Shown one piece after another: positions 51,901 through 62,764 of a stretch of DNA of 64,000 nt. Under the pieces are notes generated by a model. That model saw only the letters and a list, made by a program, of their open reading frames with translations, was not told the origin of the DNA and did no database searches. A program made the translations under genes and the position numbers. Origin of the DNA: Eudorina sp. 2006-703-Eu-15 (Eukaryota; Chlorophyta; Chlorophyceae; Chlamydomonadales; Volvocaceae). Numbering within the stretch: the first letter of the stretch is position 1; every line of letters starts with the position of its first letter. Where the stretch lies: contig BDSI01000072.1 in the NCBI GenBank assembly GCA_003117195.1, forward strand, positions 346,546 to 410,545, read 5' to 3'.

Positions 51901-54900
51901 AGGGGTGGCGGCGCCGTGCGCCGCCGCATGTGGCGCCTCACCGCCGCTGCCGGACGGGTGCGGCTCCCGGCTGCCGACGGCGGCGGCGGCGGTCGCAACC
52001 GCCGGATTCGAAGACGACGACGCCGCCGCGCCGCCAGCGTGGCCGCCGTGCTGTTGACCCGCGGTTACGACCCCCTTGTCGTACTTCCCGTCCTGGGCCT
52101 CCGTACTGCGCCGGCCTCGCGTGCCGTGCTGGTCGGTGACGTGGTGGCTGACGGTGCGGCGATGGTGGTGGTGGTGGTGGATGGCTCTGCCGCTGTGCTG
52201 CCTGTGGTGGCCTTTGAAGCTCAGGAAGCTGGGCGGCCGGCTCTCAGCGATGACGCTGAGGTGGCTCCGTACGCCTTTCGGCCCGCCGCCGCCGCCGCGG
52301 AGCGTCGCCGCCGGCTCCAGGGTGGCGGGGGCAGCAGCGGCGGCGGAAGAAGAGGACGGCACGCCGCCGCCGCCGCTGCTGCTGCCGCCGCCGCCGGACC
52401 CGCCGCCACGGGCTCCGCCGCCGACGCCACCCTGGAGCAGCACGAGTTGCCGCATCGTCAGCGGCCGACGCACCGTCGCGGGAGCGCTGCCGCGCGACAG
52501 GCTCATCGGCCGGGGCTGTCCCTCGCCGCCGCGCCAGTGCCCATCCGCCGTCGCCTTCCCCCCTCCGGCCGCCGGCGCCGGCGCTAACGGCGCTAACGGC
52601 ACTAACGGCTGCGGCGGTGTCCCCTCCATCGCCACAATCGCCACCGGCGGCTCCACATCTGATTCCGCTGCGGCCGCCTCCGCCGCCGTCGCCTCCGCCG
52701 CCAGCTCCGCCTGCGCCGCCGGCTGGTGACTGGACGGCTGCATGTACGACTCCGGTACGGACTCGGGCTCTCGTACTGCCGGGGCGGAGGCCTCATCGAC
52801 CCGGCCAGACGCCAGCAGGGAAGGAGGCGCCTGCGGGGCCGTGGCGCCGCCGCCGCCGCCCGTGCTGCTGCCGCCGCCTCCGCCGCCACCGCCTGCGCTG
52901 CCGCCGCTGCCACCGCCGGACAGCTCCGACGCCATGGACCTCAACATCTGCAGCACCAGCTCCCGTGAGGGCAGCTTTGGGATGTACGACGACCAGCCCG
53001 AAATCGGGGCGTCGCCGTTCGCCGCATGCCCCGCCGCCGCGGCGGCCTCCGGCCCGGCGCCGTCGTTGCTCGTCACCGGCAGGCGCACCCCCGCCGCCGC
53101 CGCGTCGCCGCCGCCGCCGCCGCCCCAGCCGCCGCCGGGCAGCAGGCCGTTGAGACCGTCCAGGAAGCGGCGCTGGATGGCCTGGCTGGTGGTGAGGGGC
53201 GCACGGAGGGAGGAGCGGCCCAGAACCTGGAGCTCACGGCTTTCGCGAGGGTTCGTGGCCATCCTGCCGTACATAACGCTGTCGCCGTACTTCACGGCCA
53301 CCTGCGGGGGCGAGGGAGGGACAGGGCGAGGGGGCGTTGAACCCGGGCCGGGTTACAACCAAGCAGTGCGAGGCAGGCCATGGGGTTGCTGACTCATCTG
53401 CCGTACCGTGCCCGGGATTTTAGGGGCGCGGGGCACCCCTCCGAGGGGGGGCCCGTGCCGTACCTGAACGGAGATCTGTACCAAGATGTCCACCAGCTTG
53501 CCGCCGACCAGTACGATGATGATTACGGAGATGCCGTACATCCAGTACGACACGTATGCCGGCGGCGGTATCGCGTACCAGATCACGGCGATCATCCAGA
53601 GGTGCCATTCGGGGTGAAGCTGGGGAGGGGCGAGCAGCCAGGGGAGGTTGGGGGGATCCCGAAGGACGCACGCGGGAGGTTCGTTGCATCGCAACTGAGT
53701 GGGTCGGTCGGCATCAGTCCACACACCTTTCTCCTAAGCAACACTCGTTCAAATCCGTGGCTCAATGGGTTTCTGCTGTGCTACCCCCTGCGAGATCCTA
53801 ATAAGTTATGACGGTTCCTCTTCCGGCGCTGTGTGAAGTGCAGTGACCCACGGGTCTGCTGACTTCGTGCACGACATGCTGCCCCGCGACTGCAGGGCAC
53901 GAAGGTCCTCCATCCTTCCCTCCCGACCTCCCGGGCCTTATGGGATCGCGAAACTCGTCCCCGCCACCCCGCCCTCCCGCTGCCGCCCCCGCCCCCGCCC
54001 CAGCCACCCTAACCCCGCCCCGCCCCACACCACACCACACCACACCACCCTTTACCCCACCCCACCGTGTGCATCAGCTCGGTCTCCAGGCCCTTGATCA
54101 CCACATCTGAGGGCCACCACCACCATCATCCGAAGGGGAAGGTGGGGACGAGATATGGGGAGTTGGGGGAGGGGAGGCTATAGGAAATTGGGGAGGGGAG
54201 GGGGTTGAAGCGAGTCGTGGGATATGACGGGGAGGTGCGTGCTGAGACATCACCGGAGGGCCACGGAACCGGAAAGACTCGTTAATGTCTGGAGAGGGTC
54301 CGAGTGTGGTGCTGGTCGGGAACCTGTCCACACTACACGGCCCCCGGCAAGCAAGCCCGCCTGTGCCGTACCGTGGAAATTGAACTCGTACGACAGATCC
54401 GCTTGGAGGTTCTTCTCAATGAACAGCAGGCGGGCGTTGTTGTACAGGGTCTGGTTGGCGGCGGTGCCGTACTGGCGAATGAGCGTCAGGAAGAAGTGGA
54501 TCACTGGGTGGCTGCCCACGTTGAGGTACAGGAACCTGAGAGTGTGGGGCAGTACGGAGGTACGGCAGCAGAAGTACGGCAGTGCATCCCGGCTTACTGA
54601 CGAACGAGGGCAAAGCTTCAGCAGGCCACGGGGCATATGCTCGTTTCTCTGTCGAACAATCCCTCACTTTCCAATCGAGGGATAACTCCGTTGTGGAGCC
54701 GACCGACCCATAGGTCACGCCGAGGTGCATGTACGGCTGAGGCTGACCCACGGGACTCGCGCCGCCCGCTGGTTGGCCCGTTGGTTGGCTGACCCCCGGG
54801 TCTCAACCCCCAATCTCCCAGGAAGTCCCCGAGAGCCCCTGCCATCGCGTCGGAATGTGTATGGCTCGTCGGTGTCGCGTACGCGTTGGGCAGGCTCGGG

Positions 54901-56622
54901 CCCTGAAGGCAGCCCCTCGCCTCGCTCCCGCCCGCCCCGTGTGTTGAGCTGAGCGAGAAACTCGCCCGACCCAACCCAGCGGCCAATATACCATTTCCCC
55001 GCCCCGGTGAGTGCTGTGAGGTACACAGCCATGAGGGCGCCCAGTTACGTCCGACGACCGACCCGTGGGCCCGGCGGGATCTGTACGGCCTGTACGCCAC
55101 CTCACGTACTTGGCGGGCATCTTCATGACTTTCATGTCGCCGCCGTTGGCCCGCGCCTGCGCCTGCGCCTCCTCCTCCCACTTGCGCCAGCTCTTGACCT
55201 GCGACCGCCGGAGAGGGGAGGGGAGGCCAGACGCGGCCAGGCGAGGCCAGGCGATTGATTACTTAGGTACAAGGCCTTCACATCCGGGGTGTCAGACGAC
55301 CTCAGGCGGCACTGCGGGAACGCACCCAAGCAGCCCAGTGGGGCAGCCGGGTGGCCCCGGGAGGCCCCGGGAGGCCGCTCCGCTGCTGCGGTGTCCTCCG
55401 GGCCGGGCCTCGGCCTCCCGACGGACGGGACAGGCAGGCAGGGGTGTGCCCAGAGGTGGTAGTGGTGCGCCTCCTCCGGTGGTGAGACGGGCGAATCAGC
55501 CCCCTCGGGTGCGGGGGCCCAGACAGGGGGCCCCGCCGCCGCCTGCCCGGCCCCACCGGCTCACATCCCCCCCCCGGGGGGAGGGGGGAGAGGCCCACCG
55601 ACTCACTCGCCAGATGGTGAGGTAGACGGTGAAGGTGCCGTACACAATGTGCGTGCAGGCTACCACGAAGATGAAGATCTGGGGGAGAGGGGGCCAACGC
55701 GGTGGGGAGGCGAGGGGGGGGCGGGTTGGCGGAGAGGAGGGGTCATTGGGGGTGGGTTGGAGAGCGCGAGTATCAGCAGCAGCCACGGGGGGTGGTGAGC
55801 TGCGGCCGCAGCGCCGGCAGGGCCCTCCAGAGGGTTGGGGGAGTCCCCGGGTGACGGGACGGGAGGCACGTGTCAAAAAGGAAAACCAAACCCAGAGGAT
55901 CCAATGTACTAAAAGAAGAGGGAAGCCTTGGCCCGCCTGACACAGGGCACGGCATTGAAGTCGTCATATTTGAGGTCGTAGGGGGCCGCGGCGGCGGCCG
56001 CGCTGCCTCTCTTCGTCCCCCGCGTGCCCTCACGTGGGTGTTGTGCTGCAGGGAGACGGGCCACAGACTCTGCCCGTTTGGCTGGCAGTAGGTGGCGCCG
56101 CCGCCAGCCAGCAGCTGACGGCGGCGGTCCGTGTAGACGGAGGGTTCCGACAGAGGGATGCAGATCTGGGCGAGGAGGTTCTGCAAGTATGGAGGACAGC
56201 GAGGGGTATAGGGGACGAGGACGAGGGAGGGAGGGAGGGAGGGGTGCTAAACTCCGGTGACCGTTGGGATCATGGTGCATTGGGACAGGCTAAGCAGATG
56301 ATAAATTGTCATTTTGCATACCTGAAAAGCACTGAGAAGAAGGGAAATGGAGCCCACACACAAGAGCTCATTCTTGATGTGCTCCAGTGCAATTGCGAGC
56401 CCCCTCTTCGATTTAACAAGATGTTCGAGCATATGCAGCGTCTTTTCCAGTATGACTGCATGAAAGGGGATGTTCAGTCAGCCTCCAAAAATGAACCATC
56501 TTGGGTAAAAAGTGTCTGCTCTTACAAGTGACTGTGGCGAAAGCCAGCAAAAGCAATGCCATTCGCCATCCCTCCACCGGTGTTGAGCTGGGTGTGTGTA
56601 TCTCCTCCTCAATTGCACCCAT
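48968..56622 (-). CDS. MLO-family seven-span membrane protein with a giant cytoplasmic loop
   Basis: Thirteen minus-strand exons join in phase to 1336 residues: 56526-56622, 56322-56455, 56034-56180, 55607-55678, 55101-55198, 54372-54535, 54066-54106, 53464-53619, 51244-53301, 50825-50989, 50164-50402, 49378-49707, 48968-49277. The start context GCAGCCATGG is strong. MLO landmarks occur in order: TM1 (GWRMALLLLAFATVTFIL), 'RGLAIALEHIKNELLCVGSI' into TM2, extracellular 'QICIPLSEP' with Cys 84 and Cys 109, TM3 (IFIFVVACTHIVYGTFTVYL), two spans around 'WMIAVIWYAI' and 'VIIIVLVGGKLVDILVQISV', then 'KHYFWFKRPRFMTSLFTIAY' plus FQN before TM6, and 'VLPLYALIQPLGSHCPRELL' in TM7. A basic Ser/Gly-rich tail follows, where calmodulin would bind in plant MLO. 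MLO proteins act in calcium-linked signalling at membranes. The family is normally about 500-600 residues; here exon 9 adds about 650 low-complexity residues to the loop between TM5 and TM6. Confidence 0.9.
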
Positions 56623-58500
56623 GGCTGCGGCAACCCAGGCGTCCGCAGACGCCCACAAGGTCCACTTTCAGAAGACGGAACGACACCTATCTTATCTTCA
56701 TTCCTCCGGGCGTTCAAAGTCACCGCGGATCAAAAAAGTTAGACTCTAGCGATTCTGCCGTTTACAGCGTTGCGCGGGGATATAGAGCCATAGGTAGTAT
56801 GCGACGCAATAGCAAATTAATAGCTAGAGCGTGAAACATAAGCTGTGAAGGCACCGTCACATTTACGTGGGTAAGCGGTTACACGACAAGACACGATACG
56901 GTACTAAAAAGGAATTCGGTAGATCAGTACAGTAGCCACAAATAATCCACCCGGATGCCGAGAGAGCAACGTCGCGCAGGTTGACGGCAGCTTCGCAGGT
57001 TCGCACGCAGATCAGGCCCTGTCAGACCAATTTCCGTTTGCGGTTTGTTGGTTGTCTCGCTCGATGCATGGATAGCATGCTTGGCGTTATGGCGTACCAC
57101 TGATGCTGCCACAACCTGTTAACGCTATCGTTGTGTGTTTTATTAATATTAATCTTACAATTCAAGGCGCGAATTCACGCGGCAACGCGCGTTAAAGAAC
57201 CAACTGCCACAGTGGTCATTTGGTTCTTGCAGATTGACCACATTCTGAAGCCTATATTTTATTGAACATGACAAATAATCATCTCAATATCTATAGATTA
57301 TTTAATTTCATATATATTAACGCAAACATGATTGCAATTGGCGATTTTGTAAGCGAATCCACCTCTGCTTACAATGCGTGCCTGCGCAGCGAACATCTGT
57401 ATAATTATATGCTAAATTTTTTTATCTTTTTGACATCCATGCAGCAAGAGCATAGACACTGTAAGGCACCCGTTGGTAATCGGTCGGCGTCGCGCGTTGG
57501 TTTGGCCTCGCCATGCCTCGCAGGCCTCGCCAGCCAGATGTCGCAAAAGTTACCTAACCTTGTTCTACACTCATACTGATTCGTATTAACTATTACATTG
57601 ACGTCAGGAAATTCTCCGTCAATTTATGTAGATGGTCCCAGAGCTCTCTCAACGATGGAACGATGTCTCGCAATAACTTCAAAATGTCCCCACAAACTTG
57701 CCTTCATTGTGAATTTGAAGGCACAATGGTTTTACATAAAGTTTCTGTTTGACAAATGGTGGGGCATCAGAGCCAAGGATGCCGGAGCGCGGATAACGAA
57801 TCCTTAAATGGTTGGAACGCATAATGCAGTGAGCGGCCCATGGTTCAGGGCTAAGGACGAAACCAGCCCAAGAGGAATATGGCACACAAGCGCCACCGGG
57901 GTCAACAGCCGGTTCCCTCCTCCGCTGTGACCCGTAGTGTTGGATGCGCACAGGAGCTCGAGGCCACCCTGAAGAACCGGCCGCCACACTGGTCAGCCAT
58001 CCGACTGGGGGAACAACGGAAGCATCCGGAGACTGCTGGGATGCGGGCGAGCGGCACGATCTGTAATCCAATCCACCACGACTTTTTCTTGAGCTTGGGC
58101 TGGTGTCGGCCGTCGTACGCGGGCTGCGTCTTTAGCCCGTCGGCAGGCTTCTATGTTCTATCAAGTTTTCTGCAAAGACTCCATTACACCGCTAGAGCCC
58201 CACCGGGGCGATAATAAACAATGCAGGGCCGGAGAAGGGTGAGGACGCACCGACGATGGACAATAACAAACGGCCAACCCACAGCCGCAACAAAAAGTCC
58301 AACGCCAGCACAGCCCGTAGCGCTACGATGATCTCCGAAAAGTACCAAACACTGACGCTTCTGCGTCCCAACAGGAGCCACCCGGCTCCAGAACCACAGA
58401 CGCTCGTCTGTCGTATATTGCAGAAAACCTTGGTTTTCCTCACAAGCTCGGAAAACCTATACGATTTATATATCATATAGCCACTTCCGGTCCGGTCCCT
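56623..58500. other. Intergenic, 1.9 kb
   Basis: The left end must contain the MLO promoter (minus strand); no TATA box was recognised. The region is AT-richer, with a strongly AT-rich patch at 57120-57440. Frames on both strands (57262-57579, 57679-58071) lack any domain pattern and start context. Confidence 0.45.
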
Positions 58501-58846
58501 ATGTTCTATCATATTGATGGCAGGTAGTTGAGTGGAACACCTACGTCCTGAGACCCAGACGCGCTGCATCAGAAAGACAGACAGACAAACAAACTGAGAG
58601 AGAGAGAGGGGGGCCCACGTGTGGGTGCGGCGTCGCTTCCTCAGCATCCGGGTGAATGGTCGCCTCCGCATCCACTTGATGTGCCCATTCCTTTGGTAGT
58701 GTTGCCCCGCTGTGCGCCGCTGCTTGCGTAGGTGGCTGTCCGGGTGGGGTTGCAGCCCTCTGCGTTTTTTATCCGCGGCGTTGAGGTGTGGAGGTGTCTT
58801 GCCGCCTTGTCGGTGGGGCCTGCTGGGGCTTGCCCTGGTATACACG
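58501..58846 (+). other. Probable upstream part of a truncated LINE copy, left edge unknown
   Basis: This GC-rich tract leads directly into the LINE 3' core at 58847 and has the Gly/Cys-rich 3'-UTR character of such elements (for example 'tcggtggggcctgctggggc'). I could not define its 5' junction or a target duplication. The long minus-strand frame across it is antisense to the element. Confidence 0.35.
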
Positions 58847-58890
58847 GTTGATCCCTTTTCGGGGTCCGCTGTGACGTTCATTCATTCATT
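58847..58890 (+). mobile_element. LINE 3' terminus with (cattcatt) tail
   Basis: The core 'gttgatcccttttcggggtc' then cgctgtgacgttcattcattcatt matches the 39-bp relic at 46384-46422 apart from one inserted c, an a-to-g change and an extra tail unit. Confidence 0.8.
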
Positions 58891-59484
58891 GGTGGACATT
58901 GGCAGGACAAGTCGTGTACATGGAAACATCCACGGTCTTTCAGGGTGTGAGTGACTGAATGTTGCAGCGGGCCCCAAATGGGTCTCTGTCGGTGTGAGCC
59001 ACCACGCTGCTGGGGGCAGCGCGCAACCCCAGCGAACCATTCGGAAAGGAAAGCTGGCAAGCGTGATGGCGAATCTGAGAGTGGTGGTGGCAAATGGTGG
59101 TGAGTGTTGAGCGGTTGCTTGATTCCTTGCTTGATCCCTTCTCGACACGAGAGCGGTCCATCCAGGCTCTGCAAAACCAGGCGTCGACGCATGATGGCGC
59201 ATAAACCCGGACCATTGCGACGTTATAATTAAGGCGTTTATGAACTCAAAACTTTGAACCATGATCAGCTTCGGTATCGGCTTCCCTGGGCTTCCTTTCG
59301 AGAAGATTTATTTGTACGGCACAACAAAACCCTTTTGAAGTTGACCACAAGGCTTACAACATACAAAAACTATCTGCAGTCTGTGAACGAGTATTGTAGC
59401 TTGCTGGCCTGACTTCCTCCAGGTGAAGATTGACTGGTAGTACGATGTATGACGGCAGTACCTTTGGACTTTCAGACAGGCTGA
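58891..59484. other. Intergenic before the EF-hand gene
   Basis: No gene was recognised. Minus-strand frames near 58878-59262 have poor composition and shift between each other. Confidence 0.4.
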
Positions 59485-59522
59485 CCCAATCAGCGGTCCA
59501 TTACCATTTCCTTTGTTATAAA
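59485..59522 (+). promoter_or_regulatory. Candidate CCAAT and TATA elements of the EF-hand gene
   Basis: CCAAT (in gacccaatcag, near 59486) and TATAAA at 59517-59522 lie 112-149 bases before the ATG at 59634, with the expected spacing and order for a Pol II promoter. A start near 59548 would give a leader of about 85 bases. Confidence 0.5.
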
Positions 59523-59633
59523 ATTGTTACAGTGGTTGCTGCCTTCTGCGTCAGCTCATATTTCCTTAACGATACAGACTGCCATTATTGGAACATCTGA
59601 ACTTTGTTTCCCCTGTCTTTTCTGACGCTCAAT

Positions 59634-62600
59634 ATGCAACTCTTTCATAGGCCGACGCATCTATGTCTCGGCGTTCCAGCTCGGAACAGGAGCGTCGTCT
59701 TTCTAAAGCGAGCGCCATGCGCCACACGGCAAAATGTGCGCGTCTTGCGCTGCCAAGCAGCTGGTGGACAAGATCCTAAACCAAATGATCCGGAGGACAG
59801 CAAGGCGAAAGAGAGCAGCCCGGAGCTGACCGGGAAGCTGAACTCTCTTTTGGAAGACCTGCAACAAAAGGGCATGGACGCAAAGAAGGTGAACAATGGA
59901 TCTCTTTGCAGAGCGCATGAACTCTGTGACTTTCATACGGCAGGGCGTCGACAGTGTGACCCCAAGGGCGACTTGGAAATCGCGCGTCCTCTCACTGCCG
60001 ATTCCGCACAAGTTAGTTCGACGGTGTTCAAACAATCGCAATTCATGCATTTTGGCTGCCAGGCGAAAGCTGTCCTGAAGAAATGGCGTGAGCTGGGCGT
60101 CGACGACCCAGAGCAGCTGCGAAAGCTCCTCATTCGTCGGAGCCTTCAGCCAGCAGCAACCGTCGGTAGGTGACGAGCACCATCACCGCACAGGGCTTGC
60201 GCGCTTGACGCCATTCATGTCAAATGAACCACCGAACCACGGGTCACGCGCGTGGTCTGTTCGGTGCGTAACCCGTGTCCGCAAATCACGATATGAGCTC
60301 TCTATCGCGGCATACCATGGACGTGTGCTGGGACTGCCGGTCACAGGATTTCAAGCCTTGCTGGATGGCCTCGCGTGCTGGGGTGGCTTCTACACGGCGG
60401 GCCTGATCGCCGACTCGCCGCCTTTCACCGGCCAGTTCGCTCTGCAGATCGCGGCGGACTTCTTCGGCTTCTATTACGTGTTGCAGGCGCTCCTCAACCT
60501 GTCCGTGGCATCCGCGCTGATGTTCACCGCCTACAAGTGAGCACTCCTCCGTCTGACCCGCTGGGGCCTTCCCCCCCAGCAGACCTCCATGTCGAACTGT
60601 CCACTGGTCCAAGGCGCACCGCGGGGGCGCCTCGCAACCGCCGGAGGGACGCGACGCGACGGGCGGCCCCCGCCTGGCCAGGGGGCTCAGGCCGTCACTG
60701 AGCCGCCTGGCCAGGGGGCTCAGTGACGGGGTGCAGCCCAACGACATGGCGGTAGGAGTCTGACATCGTATCTGTTTGGTTCTTTGGGGTCTGTGACCCC
60801 GACCGACCCGTTGCGGGCGAGAATGCTGGTGCCGGGCTGTGCCCCTCGCCTGCGACAGTCAGCTGCTGTGCTGTCTTCAGCTCTGCCACCGCCGGGTCTC
60901 CGACTCCCATGTGGGTGGCGTGTCTGTGTCTTGTCGTACCGCACAGGTACGGCACCAACTCGGTGGAGCTGCTGTCCGCGGTTCAGCAGCTGGCGGGCCC
61001 CGCCACTGGGCTGAACGTCCTGGATAAGGCCCAAGTGGCGGTCAACACGCTCAAGGTGTTGCAGACCCTGGACGAGATTGCGGACCTGCTCAAGGTGTGT
61101 GTGTGTGTGTGGGAGGATGGGTGGGTGGGTTGGTACGTGTGGGGGTGGGTGGGATGGACCGGCGGGGAGTCGATTGTGGGGCAGAGGACCATTGGGCCAG
61201 GTTGGATCGGCTGTAGCCTGTCGGTCAGCCCATCTGCCCGCGGACGCCCATCGCACCGGCCGCTCCGGCCGCTGACCACTTGGTCTCTCGGAGACCCACC
61301 ATTTTGTGTCTGGGTCTGGGTTATTACAGCACAGGGAAGCGCCCGGGGGCAGAGGACGGTCCGCTTGGAAGCGCTAAGCTGCAGTAATGAAGCCGCTCAG
61401 AACAGCCCAGCCGCCGACGCAACCCTGGCGCCAGCCACCCACCCATCTACGCGCTACTCGACCGGACCGGTGGCGCAATCGGTGTTTCCATCGGCCGCGG
61501 CCTCGCAGCTCTCCAGTGGAGTCGTCACCCGTTCGCAGTTCTCGCATTCGTTGCAAGCATTATATGGGTCAACGGTCGTCGCCACTGTTGTCCACACTTG
61601 CAGAACATGCCCACGACCTCATCCAAGCGGTCCACGCTCCAGAACCTGTCCGCCTACCTGACCCTGGCCAACGCCAAGGAGCGATTGGGCTTCGAGCCGG
61701 CCAACTTCGGTCTGAGCGAGGGGGAGGCGGGCGAGATCGCCTACGTCTTCTCCACATACGATGTCAACGATGACTACAGATTGGAGCTGTCGGAGATGAG
61801 GCGGCTGTGGTGGGTGACGGGGTGACTCGGTGGCGGAGCGTGGCTGGGCGGATGGGCACTGCCAGCTGGGTGGGGGCGGGGGGTGGTCGAGGAGACATGG
61901 CCCGGTGATCCCCGCGTGACGCAGCGCCGCGCCGCGCCTCAGTCGATGCGGAAAAGAAGCATGAATCTTTATGTTTGTAAGATAAAGATTGCGCCCTGCT
62001 GGCGACTGCGTTCAAGGCCGCGGGTGTACGGTACACTCGGGGGCCATGTGGGACGGCTCTGGTCAGGGTCAGGGTGCGTCACCCACTGGTGCGTCTTTGT
62101 GTGTGTGTGGGGGGGGCTTCACTGATGCGCCCATAATGTACCTGACGACAAGTCCGGCCCTGCAGCCACGGTCGCCACCCCTGGAATGCGAACCGCCCGG
62201 CTTCCCGGGTTGCTCAAACCGGTTGTCGCCACTTGTCCCCCTTGGATGCCGCAGCCAGGACCTGGGCAAGGACCTGAACGACGACGAGCTCAAGGAGGCG
62301 GTGCGCATCCTGGACACGTCCAAGAACGGAACCGTGGAGCTCGACGAGTTTTGTGCCTGGTGGGTCCCCGGGGCGGTGTGAGGGTCAGGGTTCGGGTGGA
62401 GTACGGCATGTGGGCGGGTGCCGGAGGATGCGGCAGCTCCTGTTGCCACGTCACGAGGTTGACGGGGATATGTACAGCAATCAACTAGGACAGCCCGAAT
62501 CGGCATTCGGGGTTGTGCATGGCACCGGGCGGCGGTAGTTGGCGTGGGTCGCAAGTAAATGGCGTCGGCCTTGCAGGGAGGGGCGGGGGCCGAGGGGAGG

Positions 62601-62764
62601 GGCGGGGTCATGGGGGCCGCACGCAATCAGGGGGCGTGTTCATTAAAATCCCGACGGCTTGCTGTTTGACGCGTTGCGCCGTTGGCGCTGCTGTGTACGT
62701 GGGGTGATGACAACACCTTGCCTTGTATCGCCACAGGTGGACCAAGGCCAAGCAGAAGGCGTGA
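59634..62764 (+). CDS. Probable plastid membrane protein with two EF-hands
   Basis: Seven exons join in phase: 59634-59888, 60063-60165, 60347-60536, 60947-61094, 61604-61813, 62259-62359, 62737-62764, giving 344 residues. An upstream TTG at 59604 is in frame but ATG at 59634 is the natural start. Residues 1-46 are basic, Ser/Thr/Ala-rich and end VLRCQA, typical of a chloroplast transit peptide with cleavage near Cys 45. A charged segment follows. Residues about 125-185 hold one or two membrane spans (GGFYTAGLIADS; QIAADFFGFYYVLQALLNLS, then VASALMFTAYK). The C-terminus has two calcium loops: DVNDDYRLELSE (285-296, Tyr in place of Gly at position 6) and DTSKNGTVELDE (321-332, canonical). The protein ends WWTKAKQKA. 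It could sense stromal calcium at the envelope or thylakoid; this is inference. Exon 5 uses a weak-looking GTGACG donor. Confidence 0.82.

Noticed and set aside
51118..52587. 489-codon + frame opposite the MLO exon 9
   Set aside because: It is the antisense shadow of the GC-rich MLO loop exon; composition is Arg/Ala/Pro noise and no domain is present.
57120..57440. AT-rich patch considered as organellar DNA insert
   Set aside because: No mitochondrial or plastid gene sequence recognised; low GC alone is not enough.
58192..58881. 229-codon minus-strand frame
   Set aside because: It is antisense to the LINE 3' end at 58847-58890 and its upstream tract; residues look random apart from one hydrophobic stretch.
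59604..59633. Upstream in-frame TTG start for the EF-hand protein
   Set aside because: A cytosolically translated nuclear gene should use ATG; the ATG at 59634 gives a normal transit peptide.
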